A stretch of DNA of 64,000 nt from Vulcanimicrobiota bacterium (lineage in GTDB: Bacteria > Vulcanimicrobiota > Xenobia > Xenobiales > JADMJV01). A program made the position numbers and the translations under genes. The notes under the pieces are model-generated. The model did not search any database and was not told where the DNA came from. It saw nothing but the letters and a program-made list of their open reading frames with translations. The stretch spans positions 1-64,000 of the forward strand of contig JAFKGI010000032.1 of the NCBI GenBank assembly GCA_017307785.1, read 5' to 3'. Below, piece after piece: positions 1 through 8,509 of this stretch (the stretch's first letter is position 1; the number at the start of each line of letters is the position of its first letter).

Positions 1-4
1 GTAG

Positions 5-172
5 TTAGACTTCGATCCTATCGACATTCAAGTAATAGACCGCAAGAAACTCGATTTCAGAGTGCCGCCCTGGGAGAAAAACTTCCATATCATAAGGCTC
101 GCCCCTGGCTAAATAGCTAAAATAATTCAACCAGATTGCCGCAATAAATTCAAGACGAGAGGCTTTGAAGCC
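5..172 (-). pseudogene. AT-rich coding remnant, 55 codons, no start
   Basis: Directly after the TAA stop of the next gene (173-1051) the same minus-strand frame stays open for 55 codons to a TAA at 5-7. The translation looks like real protein (it contains the stretches FIAAIWLNYFSYLARGEPYD and EIEFLAVYYLNVDR), but its codons are AT-rich (TTT, ATT, TAT, TTA), unlike the GC-rich gene before it. There is no start codon near its beginning other than an internal TTG or ATG. It may be the end of a decayed, foreign gene or a read-through extension. Function unknown. Confidence 0.3.
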
Positions 173-1051
173 TTACTGGACGGGAGCTTTGATCAACAAG
201 CCGAGCTCAAATTCCTCGGCGATACTGCAGTAGACTTCCAGCAAGTCCAGCAATTCGGCGAAAACCTCGCTGGCGGGCTTGGATTCGAAATGAAGCTCGG
301 TGCCGGACTCGTTGCTGGCTCCCCAGGTGGGATAGCGACCCACCAGCACGTCGAAGCCGATCTGCTCTCCCCGGCTGTCCTCGCCGAAGACTCCCATGTC
401 TTCGCGCCACAGTCGACGAAAGACGTAGGGAATGGGGTCCTGGCCGGCCGGTTTGACCATGATTCCATGACGGCTCAGATACAGCGAGTACCCTTCGTTC
501 AGGAAAATCAGGCCCGGAGGCCCTTCACCGTTCCAGGCATAGAACTGAATCTGCCCGTCCGGAGCGGCTTCCTGGTCCGGCTCCTGCTCTTCATCATTCA
601 GGTTGGGCTCGAAGTAAGGACGTCCATTCTCCTTGGGGATGGCCACCGGCCAGGTTAGCTCGGAGAGTTTCTGGCGCAGGCCCAGCAGATCGGCCAGAAA
701 GGCCGCCGTCTGATGAGCGGCCACCGGAGTACCGTCGCGGGGAAAGCGGACCCAGAGGGAGTCAGGAACCAGCTCATTGAGAGCGCGGAAAAAAATGTCC
801 AGGTTGTCGACCTGACATTTGCAGCCCTCCACCTCCCCCATGATATTGACCGGGCACTCGGCGCAGTAGTCGATGATGGTGGGATTCCCCTCGAGGATCC
901 ACAACTGGCGCAGATGCTCCCATTCGAACTGGGGTCGGCCGTCCATCTGATACTCATAGATGGTTTCCTGAGCGTGGCGGCAGGGCCGGAAGGTATAGTT
1001 GAAGATTTCCAGCGACAGTTCCCAGCGCTGAGTGTGCGGAGTATCAAGCAT
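173..1051 (-). CDS. Hypothetical protein with cysteine cluster
   Basis: A 292-residue soluble protein that I do not recognise. It starts with ATG at 1051, divergent from the phosphoesterase gene 59 bp away, with no strong Shine-Dalgarno. There is no signal peptide or membrane segment. Cysteines are concentrated in the N-terminal third (FRPCRH, then YCAECP and GCKCQ around residues 60-80), which could bind a metal or an Fe-S cluster. The centre has an acidic linker (NDEEQEPDQEAAPDG) and the C-terminal half is rich in aromatic and acidic residues. Codon use matches the surrounding genes, so expression is likely, but no function can be assigned. Confidence 0.7.
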   Translation of the reverse strand: MLDTPHTQRWELSLEIFNYTFRPCRHAQETIYEYQMDGRPQFEWEHLRQLWILEGNPTIIDYCAECPVNIMGEVEGCKCQVDNLDIFFRALNELVPDSLWVRFPRDGTPVAAHQTAAFLADLLGLRQKLSELTWPVAIPKENGRPYFEPNLNDEEQEPDQEAAPDGQIQFYAWNGEGPPGLIFLNEGYSLYLSRHGIMVKPAGQDPIPYVFRRLWREDMGVFGEDSRGEQIGFDVLVGRYPTWGASNESGTELHFESKPASEVFAELLDLLEVYCSIAEEFELGLLIKAPVQ

Positions 1052-1110
1052 TGCCAGAGGGTTCGCAGCCGGCAGAAGGTGGCCCTCCCGCGGCCGACAA
1101 AGCCGCCCCC

Positions 1111-1818
1111 ATGCGCTGCTTTGCCATCAGCGATCTGCATCTATCCTTCACCAGCAATAAGCCGATGGATCGCTTTGGCGATCACTGGCTGAAACACTGG
1201 GAAAAAGTGGAGCGCTCCTGGCGCGAGCGGATCACCGAAGAAGATCTGGTGCTGGTGCCGGGAGACCACAGCTGGGCTCTCAAGCTCGAGCACGCCGGTC
1301 CCGATCTGGAGTTCATTCAGAACCTGCCCGGGCACAAGGTGCTGGTGCGCGGCAACCACGACTACTGGTGGCAGAGCCTGGGCAAGGTCCGGAAGCGCTT
1401 TCCCGGCCTCAACTTCCTTCAGAACGACGCGATGCGCATCGGGCCGGCCGCTCTCTGCGGCACCCGTGGCTGGGACCTGCCTGGAGCCAACGGATTCGAC
1501 GATGCCGAGGACGAGAAGATCTACCGTCGCGAGCTGGAGCGATTCAAGCTGGCGCTGGAGTCGCTGGATAAGTCGGCTCCGGTCCGGGTGGCGCTGCTGC
1601 ATTACCCGCCCCTCTTTCCCTATCGCCGCGAGAGCGAGTTCACTCAGTTGCTTGAGGCCTACAAGATCGACATCTGCGTCTACGGCCATCTGCACCGCAA
1701 CGGAGGGCATCGGCCCTTCCGGGGCCAGCAGAACGGCGTCCACTACTACCTGGTGTCCTGTGACATGATCGATTTCGAACCCATCGAAATCCCCTGGCCG
1801 GAAAGTGCAACCTCGTAA
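1111..1818 (+). CDS. Calcineurin-like metallophosphoesterase
   Basis: A 235-residue metallophosphoesterase. The five signature blocks are present in order: DLHLS near residue 8, GDHSWA near 51, GNHDYWW near 82, HYPP near 165 and GHLH near 190, which together supply the di-metal ligands. No signal peptide, so it is cytoplasmic. The substrate cannot be predicted; relatives include phosphodiesterases and protein phosphatases. An upstream in-frame start at 1051 would overlap the divergent gene, and ATG 1111 gives the family-typical N-terminus starting just before DLHLS, so 1111 is chosen. Its stop overlaps the start of fdhD by 14 bp, suggesting co-translation. Confidence 0.85.
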   Translation: MRCFAISDLHLSFTSNKPMDRFGDHWLKHWEKVERSWRERITEEDLVLVPGDHSWALKLEHAGPDLEFIQNLPGHKVLVRGNHDYWWQSLGKVRKRFPGLNFLQNDAMRIGPAALCGTRGWDLPGANGFDDAEDEKIYRRELERFKLALESLDKSAPVRVALLHYPPLFPYRRESEFTQLLEAYKIDICVYGHLHRNGGHRPFRGQQNGVHYYLVSCDMIDFEPIEIPWPESATS

Positions 1819-2608
1819 GCGACTGCTCACGGTGCGCAGGCAAGATCAGGCCGGCGTAACCCACAAAGACCAGGTGCTGTTGGAGGAGCCTCTCCAGCTC
1901 ACCCTTCAGGGCGAAGGTCAACGGCTGCGCCTGGCCACCATTCTGCGCACTCCCGGCGATGACTATGAACTGGTGCTGGGCTATCTCTTCGCCCTGGAGC
2001 TGATCCGCGACGCCGGCGATGTCAAAGAACTCGACTATTGCGCAACCCCCCAGGACTTCAACCACCTGACGGCCATCTTCCGCGGCGCCATCCCCGAAAA
2101 AGCCTTGCAACTGCGCAGCCAGGAGTGGGTCCACAGCGGTTGCGGAGCCTGCGGTCAGGACTCGCTGGAAGTCGCCCCGCCCCACCAGGTCCGGCCGCTG
2201 GCAGCCTGGGACGCGGACTGGCTATGTGCTCTTCCCGACCAACTGCGCAAACACCAGGACCTTTTTGAGAAGTGCGGTGGCAGCCACGCGGCCGCGCTGG
2301 TCCGCCCCGGCGGCAAGCCGGAGCTGGTCTTTGAAGATGTGGGCCGACACAATGCCGTCGACAAAGTGGTGGGAAGACTCTTGATGAACAAGCAGACGGC
2401 CGCCGGCAACTGGTTGCTGCTGTCGGGACGCTCCGGCTTTGAGCTGATTCAAAAAGCGGTCCAGGCGGGCTTTTCCGGGGTAGCCAGCGTCGGCCCCCCG
2501 AGCAGCCTGGCCGTGCGCTACGCCCAGCAGGCGGGACTCACACTGGTGGGCTTTCTGCGCGGAGAGCGCTACAATATTTACGCTACCGCAGATCCGACGG
2601 GCGATTGA
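1805..2608 (+). CDS. fdhD: Formate dehydrogenase accessory sulfurtransferase FdhD
   Basis: FdhD carries sulfur from a cysteine desulfurase to the molybdenum cofactor of formate dehydrogenase. The 267-residue length is normal. The essential CxxC lies in SGCGACGQDSL near residue 105-115, and the conserved FEDVGRHNAVDKVVG and LLLSGRSGFELIQKA blocks follow. It starts with GTG at 1805 inside the end of the phosphoesterase gene. It runs convergently into mobA with a 26-bp overlap of the two 3' ends, so two molybdenum-cofactor genes meet tail to tail. No formate dehydrogenase structural gene is in this window. Confidence 0.93.
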   Translation: MQPRKRLLTVRRQDQAGVTHKDQVLLEEPLQLTLQGEGQRLRLATILRTPGDDYELVLGYLFALELIRDAGDVKELDYCATPQDFNHLTAIFRGAIPEKALQLRSQEWVHSGCGACGQDSLEVAPPHQVRPLAAWDADWLCALPDQLRKHQDLFEKCGGSHAAALVRPGGKPELVFEDVGRHNAVDKVVGRLLMNKQTAAGNWLLLSGRSGFELIQKAVQAGFSGVASVGPPSSLAVRYAQQAGLTLVGFLRGERYNIYATADPTGD

Positions 2609-3092
2609 CGTTCAAGAATCGCTCGTCCTCACCGAAGTCGACCCACTCGACCTCAAGCCTCTCCAGTGCCCGCAATACCGAACCCTGGCCAGGCAATTCT
2701 CGGGCCGCCGCCCGGTGATAAAAACCACACAAGGGATGAGGCTGCTCTCCACAGCGGGGCAGGCGCGCCACTCCTCGCTCCGGCCGACCCAACGCCTCTA
2801 CAAAGACCAGGTCGAGCAACGGGTAGTCGAGCGCCAGCACGAAACTCCAGTCCGTCTGAGCCGCCTCCAGGGCGGTCACGATGGCGCCTAACGGCCCCCG
2901 CCCCGGCTGCGCTTCCACCAGCTTGGGCAGGGCCAGTTCCGCGCACTCCCCCACCAGGCGCACCGACGAGCAAAAGGAGTTCAGTAACTCAAATCCATAG
3001 CTCCACAGCGGACGCCCGGCGAAGAGCTGCAACGCCTTTCCCCCACCCATGCGGGTGCCGGCCCCGCCCACCAGCAAGAAACCCGAAATCAA
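2583..3092 (-). CDS. mobA: Molybdenum cofactor guanylyltransferase MobA
   Basis: MobA transfers GMP from GTP to molybdopterin to make the bis-MGD cofactor used by enzymes such as formate dehydrogenase, which fits the neighbouring fdhD. The 169-residue protein has the nucleotide-binding N-terminus LLVGGAGTRMGGGKALQ and the ALDYPLLD block that supplies the catalytic metal-binding aspartate. It is slightly short for the family (about 190). The start is TTG at 3092, in a TTGA overlap with the stop of the PBP gene, so it is probably translated by coupling as the last gene of that operon. Confidence 0.9.
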   Translation of the reverse strand: MISGFLLVGGAGTRMGGGKALQLFAGRPLWSYGFELLNSFCSSVRLVGECAELALPKLVEAQPGRGPLGAIVTALEAAQTDWSFVLALDYPLLDLVFVEALGRPERGVARLPRCGEQPHPLCGFYHRAAARELPGQGSVLRALERLEVEWVDFGEDERFLNVNRPSDLR

Positions 3093-5401
3093 AGCTCGTT
3101 GCTGGGAGCAGGGCCCGGACCGGGGGCAGGGGCGGGCGCGGGCGCGTTGCCAGGGCCCGGGTCCGAAGGCGGTCCGATGACGTCCCCACCACCAGGACCG
3201 GGAATGGCATCTGGTTCCGGCCCCGGCGGCTGGAAGCCCGGGTCCGGAGGCGGAGCCGGATTGTCCATACCCCCAGGAGCAGGCGCGGGAGCGGGCGGCG
3301 GAGGCAGCGGATCCAGTGGCAAACTATCTTCAGGACCGGGAATCGCGTCGGGCGCCGGGCCTTCGATCGGCCTCGATGTGCGCACGTGAGGCAGCAGAGA
3401 ATCGCCGCTGCGCGAGTGCATCGGACAGAAACCCGTCGGCACTCCACCCGGCTGATAGAAGGCGCGGAACGTCCGATAGCAGCCCATACAGGCCCGCTTC
3501 TTGGAGTCGCGGCACATGAGCACGCCCACTTTGCCCTTGTCTAACATACCGAACGGAACGGCCGGTTGACCGGCCATGGCCGCGCTCATAAAGGTCTGCC
3601 AGATGCGGGCGGGCAGGTTGCCACCGAAGGAGTTGACCATCTGGGAATTGTTGTCGTTACCAACCCAGACGGCGGTGGTGAACTGCGGAGTATAGCCGCA
3701 GAACCAGGCGTCCCGATAGTCGTCGGTGGTGCCGGTCTTGCCCGCCACGCGGTAACCGGACAGGCGTGCCATATTGCCAGTGCCGTTCTCGACCACGTTG
3801 ACCATCATCTCGATCATGGCCATAGCGCTGATTTCACTCAGCACTTCTTCCTGCTTGGGATAGGTGTTGTCCTCGATGGGGTTGCCGTCGGAATCGAAGA
3901 TGGCCTTGATGCCGGTCACCTCGGTGTGCAGTCCCAGGTTGGGAAACACCGTGTAAGCGGTAGCCATCTCCAGCGGACTCAATTCCACCGCACCCAAGGC
4001 CATACTGGGGTTGGGATAAAGCTTCTCGGTAATGCCGCAACGATAAGCGAAATCGATGACCCGATCCGCCCCCACCAGCATCAGCAACTTGACCGCCACC
4101 ACGTTGCGCGAATACTGCAAAGCGGTGCGAATCGAGATCGGCCCCATAAAGGTGTGGTCGGAGTTTTTCGGCTCCCACTCCTCGGTGGCGCTGACTTGAA
4201 TCTTATAAGGGCTATCGTTGATGGTTGAGTCGGGCGTGTAACCCGCCTCCAGGGCGGTGGCGTAGACCAGCGGCTTGAAGGAGGAGCCGGGGTGGCGCTT
4301 GGCTTGCCAGGCGCGATTGAACTGGCTGTTGGAAGACCAACCCAGACCGCCGCACATCGCCCGCACGTAGCCGGTCTTGTTCTCGATGCACACCAGCGCC
4401 GAACAGTCCGCCCGCAGCGAGGGGCCGTTCTGAGAAATCAAGCCGCGCACGGTCTGCTCGGCTGCCTTTTGCATGCGCAGATCCACGGTGGTGTGAATGC
4501 GCAGACCGCCTCGGTAGAGCAGGTCCTCGTCGTAGCGTTCATGCAACTGGCGAATCACCCAGGTGGTGAAGTAGGGAACTTCCAGCACCTGGAATTCCTG
4601 AGCCTTCTTGGTCATGAAGGTAGGATGGCGAGCTTCCAGCAGGGCCTTGCGGTATTGCTTATAGTCCAGAAACTTCTGGTCGTACATACGGCCCAGCACC
4701 AGGATCTGGCGATGCATCGCCGCCTTCTCCGAGACCAGCGGTGAAAAGTTGCTGGGCGACTGGGGCAGACCGGCGATGAGGGCCGCCTCGGGCACGCTCA
4801 AGTCCTTGGCATTTTTGCCGTAATAGGTCTTGGAAGCAGCCTGGACGCCATAAGCTCCGCCGCCAAAGTAAATCTGATTGAGGTAAAGCTCGAGAATCTC
4901 GTCCTTGGTGAATTTCTTCTCGATCTGCGAGGCCAGCAAAATCTCTTTGATTTTGCGCTCCAGCGTCTGGTCAAAGCTCAAGAAGAGATTGCGCGCCAGC
5001 TGCATGGTGATGGTCGAGGCGCCCTGCTTCTCGCCCTTGTGCATCAAGTCGTAAAAGGCCGCACGGGCCACACCGATGGGGTCGACGCCGTGGTGCTGAT
5101 AGAAGCGGGAGTCCTCCACCGCCAGAATCGCCTTGATCAGGTAAGGCGACATCTTGTCGTAAGGAGTCCAGGTTCGGTTTTCCTTGAAAAGAGTGGCGAT
5201 CAGCTTGCCGTCAGCGGAGAAGATGCGGGTCGTTTCCGAGGGCTCGAAATAGCGCAGCTTGGAAACGTCCGGCAGACCTTCCGCGTAGTGATTGAGCAGC
5301 GCGGTCAGCGAGGTGATGCCGGCAATGGACAGACCAAGAATGAGAAGAAAAGTGACCTGGAGGAAGCGGAAACACCCCCCGCGGAGACTAGCTAGCTTCA
5401 C
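3089..5401 (-). CDS. Class A penicillin-binding protein (PBP1A family)
   Basis: Bifunctional peptidoglycan glycosyltransferase/transpeptidase, 770 residues from the GTG at 5401. That start overlaps the nusB stop by 14 bp; the longer frame to 5467 would overlap nusB by 80 bp and is less likely. A signal anchor (residues about 14-36) is followed by the GT51 domain with EDSRFYQHHGVD, GASTITMQLARN and LNQIYFGGGAYG. The transpeptidase domain has all three motifs: SSFK, SRN and KTGTT. Near the C-terminus is a CRDSKKRACMGC...GFCPMH cysteine cluster, as in some PBP1A proteins, then a tail of roughly 90 residues, almost entirely Pro/Ala/Gly/Asp with a repeated PDAIPGP. The tail probably spans or contacts the wall. 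Confidence 0.93.
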   Translation of the reverse strand: MKLASLRGGCFRFLQVTFLLILGLSIAGITSLTALLNHYAEGLPDVSKLRYFEPSETTRIFSADGKLIATLFKENRTWTPYDKMSPYLIKAILAVEDSRFYQHHGVDPIGVARAAFYDLMHKGEKQGASTITMQLARNLFLSFDQTLERKIKEILLASQIEKKFTKDEILELYLNQIYFGGGAYGVQAASKTYYGKNAKDLSVPEAALIAGLPQSPSNFSPLVSEKAAMHRQILVLGRMYDQKFLDYKQYRKALLEARHPTFMTKKAQEFQVLEVPYFTTWVIRQLHERYDEDLLYRGGLRIHTTVDLRMQKAAEQTVRGLISQNGPSLRADCSALVCIENKTGYVRAMCGGLGWSSNSQFNRAWQAKRHPGSSFKPLVYATALEAGYTPDSTINDSPYKIQVSATEEWEPKNSDHTFMGPISIRTALQYSRNVVAVKLLMLVGADRVIDFAYRCGITEKLYPNPSMALGAVELSPLEMATAYTVFPNLGLHTEVTGIKAIFDSDGNPIEDNTYPKQEEVLSEISAMAMIEMMVNVVENGTGNMARLSGYRVAGKTGTTDDYRDAWFCGYTPQFTTAVWVGNDNNSQMVNSFGGNLPARIWQTFMSAAMAGQPAVPFGMLDKGKVGVLMCRDSKKRACMGCYRTFRAFYQPGGVPTGFCPMHSRSGDSLLPHVRTSRPIEGPAPDAIPGPEDSLPLDPLPPPPAPAPAPGGMDNPAPPPDPGFQPPGPEPDAIPGPGGGDVIGPPSDPGPGNAPAPAPAPGPGPAPSNEL

Positions 5402-5822
5402 CCTGGGACTCCCGCCAACATGCGTCCAAGACTCCGTTGATAAAAGGCCCGGACTTCTCGTCCCCATACTCCTTGGCTAGATCCACCGCTTCACTGATGG
5501 CTGCCGAGAACTTCAGATCGTCACATTCGAGCATCTCGAAGACGGCCAGTCGCATCAGATTGCGCTCGACCCGACCGATGCGCTCCCAGCTCCAGTTTTG
5601 CAGATGAGATTTGATCAGGCCGTCCCAGCGTTCGCGGCCTTCCCAGGTCGAGATCACCCGACGCTCCAGCCAGTCGCGCAGGCCCAGATCGAGGTTTTCG
5701 GTGTTGACGTAATCCAGAGCGGTCTGCAGACTGACCTGGCCCACGTCCAGCATGAACAGCGCCTGAAAGGCCAGCACACGCTCGCGGCGGCGCGGCGAAA
5801 CCCGGCTTTTGGAACCCTTCAA
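5388..5822 (-). CDS. nusB: Transcription antitermination factor NusB
   Basis: NusB, 144 residues, an all-helical RNA-binding protein that with NusE (S10) binds boxA RNA and supports antitermination of rRNA operons. The C-terminal signature is clear: RIGRVERNLMRLAVFEML, AISEAVDLAKEYGDEKSGPFINGVLD. The TTG start at 5822 overlaps the accC stop as TTGA. The accB-accC-nusB order is common in Firmicutes-like and related genomes. Its stop overlaps the GTG start of the PBP gene. Confidence 0.95.
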   Translation of the reverse strand: MKGSKSRVSPRRRERVLAFQALFMLDVGQVSLQTALDYVNTENLDLGLRDWLERRVISTWEGRERWDGLIKSHLQNWSWERIGRVERNLMRLAVFEMLECDDLKFSAAISEAVDLAKEYGDEKSGPFINGVLDACWRESQGEAS

Positions 5823-7180
5823 GTCAGCGCCAACATTTCCGGCAGATACTCTTTCTCTACGAAGGTGGTGTGAACGTCGCCGGCTCGGAAACGCGGATGC
5901 TGAATCAGACGGCGCTGAAAGTCGATGGTGGTGTTGACGCCTTCGACTTTCATCTCCGCCAGCAAACGATTCATGCGGGCCAGGGCTTCTTCACGAGTTT
6001 GCCCGTAACTGATGACTTTGGCAAGTAGCGAGTCATAGTAAGGCTGCACGCTGTAGCCGGAGTAGAGGTGGCTGTCGATGCGAATGCCGGGGCCGCCGGG
6101 AAAATGAACGGCCTGAATCTTGCCAAAGGAAGGCCGAAAACCGTCGTCGGGGTTCTCCGAGTTGATGCGGCATTCGATCGAGGAACCGCGCATGACCACG
6201 TCTTCTTGCTTCAAGGTCAGCTTGGCGCCCGCGGCCACTTCGATCTGCATTTTCACGAGATCGAGTCCGGTGACGTATTCGGTGACGGGGTGCTCCACTT
6301 GAATGCGCGTGTTCATCTCCAGGAAGTAGAAGCTCTGGTCGCGAGGGTCGAAAAGAAATTCCACCGTGCCCACGCCGGAGTAACCGCACGACTTGGCCGC
6401 GGCCACCGCCATTTCGCCCATTTCGGCGCGCTTCTCGGGAGTAATGACGGGCGAGGGGCACTCCTCCACCAGCTTCTGATTGCGTCGCTGCAGACTGCAG
6501 TCACGCTCTCCCAGGTGAATGCAATTGCCATGATTGTCGGCCAGCACCTGAATCTCGATGTGGCGAGCCTGGGGCAGAAACTTCTCCAGATAGATGCGGC
6601 CGTCGCCGAAGGCAGCCTCGGCCTCCAGCTGAGCGGTGGTGAAGAGCTTCTCCAGTTCGGAGTCCTCCAGGGCGATACGCATACCCTTACCACCACCGCC
6701 GGCAGCCGCCTTGATCATGATGGGGAAGCCGCTCTCGGCCGCAAAAGCGTGCGCTTCGGCGAAGTCGGAAATCTCCGAAGTCCCCGGAAGAGTAGGAACG
6801 CCGGCCGCGATCACGGTGCGTCGCGCCTCGGCCTTATCGCCCATCTGGCGCATCGCTTGCGCCGGCGGTCCGATGAAAGTCAGCCCGTGACTCTGGCAGA
6901 TCTCCACGAACTCGGGGTTCTCGGCCAGGAAGCCGTAGCCCGGGTGAATGGCGTCGGCCCGGGCCACCAGCGCCGCCGAAATCAGGTTGTGGATGTTGAG
7001 ATAGCTCTGGCCGGCGGGACCGGGCCCGATGCAGAAGCTCTCGTCCGCCTCCGAAACGTGCAGACTGTCGCGGTCCACGTCCGAGTGGACGGCAACGGTG
7101 CGAATTTCCAGCTCTTTGCAAGCTCTCAGAACACGCAGGGCGATCTCGCCCCGATTAGCAACTAAAACTTTTTTGAACAC
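5819..7180 (-). CDS. accC: Acetyl-CoA carboxylase, biotin carboxylase subunit
   Basis: AccC carboxylates biotin on its carrier protein using ATP and bicarbonate, the first half of acetyl-CoA carboxylase in fatty acid synthesis. The 453-residue protein is full length and canonical: KKVLVANRGEIALRV N-terminus, HPGYGFLAEN, the glycine-rich ATP lid IKAAAGGGGKGMRI, catalytic EMNTRIQVEHPVTE and the C-terminal SLLAKVISYG. It starts with GTG at 7180 behind an AAAGGGG Shine-Dalgarno. AccB lies 10 bp upstream. That AccB lacks a biotinyl lysine, so this intact subunit must work with another biotin carrier or in another arrangement. Confidence 0.96.
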   Translation of the reverse strand: MFKKVLVANRGEIALRVLRACKELEIRTVAVHSDVDRDSLHVSEADESFCIGPGPAGQSYLNIHNLISAALVARADAIHPGYGFLAENPEFVEICQSHGLTFIGPPAQAMRQMGDKAEARRTVIAAGVPTLPGTSEISDFAEAHAFAAESGFPIMIKAAAGGGGKGMRIALEDSELEKLFTTAQLEAEAAFGDGRIYLEKFLPQARHIEIQVLADNHGNCIHLGERDCSLQRRNQKLVEECPSPVITPEKRAEMGEMAVAAAKSCGYSGVGTVEFLFDPRDQSFYFLEMNTRIQVEHPVTEYVTGLDLVKMQIEVAAGAKLTLKQEDVVMRGSSIECRINSENPDDGFRPSFGKIQAVHFPGGPGIRIDSHLYSGYSVQPYYDSLLAKVISYGQTREEALARMNRLLAEMKVEGVNTTIDFQRRLIQHPRFRAGDVHTTFVEKEYLPEMLALT

Positions 7181-7190
7181 GGAAACCCCT

Positions 7191-7643
7191 TTACTGAATC
7201 ACCAACAGGACCTGGCCGAATTCGACCGGTTCGGAATCGTCCACCAACACTTCCGCTACCGTGCCGGCGCGCGGCGCCACCACTTCGTAACGGATGCCCA
7301 TGCATTCCACCCAGCCGAGCACCTGATTGGTCTCGGTGGTGTCCTGAGCTTTCACCATCGGCTTGCCGGTTTTGGGGTGGCTGCTGCGGAAAACACCCAC
7401 ATAACTGCTGTTCACCGGAGTGCCGAAATCTTCGTTGACAGGTGCGCTGGAGCGAGAGGGCGCGGCTTCCTGCCGCGAGGGGCCCACCGGACCTTCCCCG
7501 TCCTCGCGACGGCGTAAGCGCAGAGTCTGCGTGCCGTTTTCCAGGCGCAACTCGCTCATTTTGGATTCACGCACCAGCTGGGCCAGGGCTTCCGCCCACT
7601 TGACCACCTGCTTGGTGCCTTGGCTACTGTTTGTCTTTGGCAT
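7191..7643 (-). CDS. accB: BCCP-like (AccB) protein lacking the biotinyl lysine
   Basis: A 150-residue homologue of biotin carboxyl carrier protein. The N-terminal helix (VVKWAEALAQLVRESKMSELRL) and the C-terminal barrel (GTVAEVLVDDSEPVEFGQVLLVIQ) align with AccB end to end. The biotinylation loop, normally EAMKM, reads VECMGIRY: the acceptor lysine is Gly116 (codon GGC at 7296-7298). The frame is intact on both sides, so a simple frameshift does not explain this. It may be a non-biotinylated regulatory or structural paralogue, comparable to plant BADC proteins. ATG 7643 is chosen over an in-frame start 12 bp earlier because GGGAGG precedes it and it overlaps the prmC stop as TAATG. Confidence 0.85.
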   Translation of the reverse strand: MPKTNSSQGTKQVVKWAEALAQLVRESKMSELRLENGTQTLRLRRREDGEGPVGPSRQEAAPSRSSAPVNEDFGTPVNSSYVGVFRSSHPKTGKPMVKAQDTTETNQVLGWVECMGIRYEVVAPRAGTVAEVLVDDSEPVEFGQVLLVIQ

Positions 7644-8509
7644 TATGCCTCCCATCTACCCGACAAAACTCGGGGCAAACCCGACAGATCCGGGGTGATC
7701 TGCGTATGCTGATAGCCGTGTTCCTGCAGCACCGCTTCCATCCCCTCGATCTGAAAAGGCGCCATTTCTAAGATCAACCAGCCCCCCGGGTTGAGGCGCT
7801 GACGCGACTCCTGCACCAGGCGCCGCAACAGATCCGTGCCGTCACGCCCGCCAAAAAGCGCCAGATTGGGCTCATAATGAACCACCCCCTCCTCCGGCCG
7901 AGGACCGGAATCGGTGGCCACGTAGGGCGGGTTGCTCACGATGAAGTCGTAGCGCTGAGACTCGGGCGGCAGAGCCCGCAACAGGTCACCTTCAAATAAC
8001 TTGATACGGCGCTCCAGGTTGTGCAGGCGCAAATTTTCGGCCGCAACTTCCAGCGCCTTGGGACAGAGATCCGAGGCGCGCACCTGAGCCTCGGCCACTT
8101 CCAGGGCCAGCGTCACGGCCAGGCAACCGCTGCCGGTGCAGCAGTCAAAGATACGCGGCCGCGCCAAACCGGAACGAGAAACGCAGCGCAACGTCTCCTC
8201 GACCACCATCTCGGTATCCGGCCGAGGAATCAGTACGTCCGGAGTGACCACAAAGCGGCGTCCGTAGAACTCTTTCCAACCGATCAGGTAGGCGACCGGG
8301 GCTCCCTGCTCGCGCTTGTGCAGCAGGTCTTGAAACTCCTGAGCGTGGGCCGGCGAAAGCAGTTCGAAGGCGCGCGTAAAAAGCTGTGTGCGCGTTTGAC
8401 CGGTGACGTAGGCCAGCAGCAGCTCCGCGTCCAGCCGGGGCGTGCGAGGCCGCCGGCTGGCCAGGAACTCGGTGGCCTCATCCAGGGCCCGAGCTACCGT
8501 CTGACTCAA
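7643..8509 (-). CDS. prmC: Release factor glutamine methyltransferase PrmC
   Basis: PrmC methylates the glutamine of the GGQ motif of release factors RF1 and RF2. The 288-residue protein has the N-terminal helical release-factor-binding domain (PRLDAELLLAY, then GAPVAYLIGWKEFYGRRF), the LIPRPDTEMVVEE joint, the SAM motif DCCTGSGCLAVTLA and the catalytic NPPY in VSNPPYVA. The start is TTG at 8509, fused to the prfA stop as TTGA. It follows its substrate gene prfA directly, the usual pairing. Confidence 0.95.
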   Translation of the reverse strand: MSQTVARALDEATEFLASRRPRTPRLDAELLLAYVTGQTRTQLFTRAFELLSPAHAQEFQDLLHKREQGAPVAYLIGWKEFYGRRFVVTPDVLIPRPDTEMVVEETLRCVSRSGLARPRIFDCCTGSGCLAVTLALEVAEAQVRASDLCPKALEVAAENLRLHNLERRIKLFEGDLLRALPPESQRYDFIVSNPPYVATDSGPRPEEGVVHYEPNLALFGGRDGTDLLRRLVQESRQRLNPGGWLILEMAPFQIEGMEAVLQEHGYQHTQITPDLSGLPRVLSGRWEA

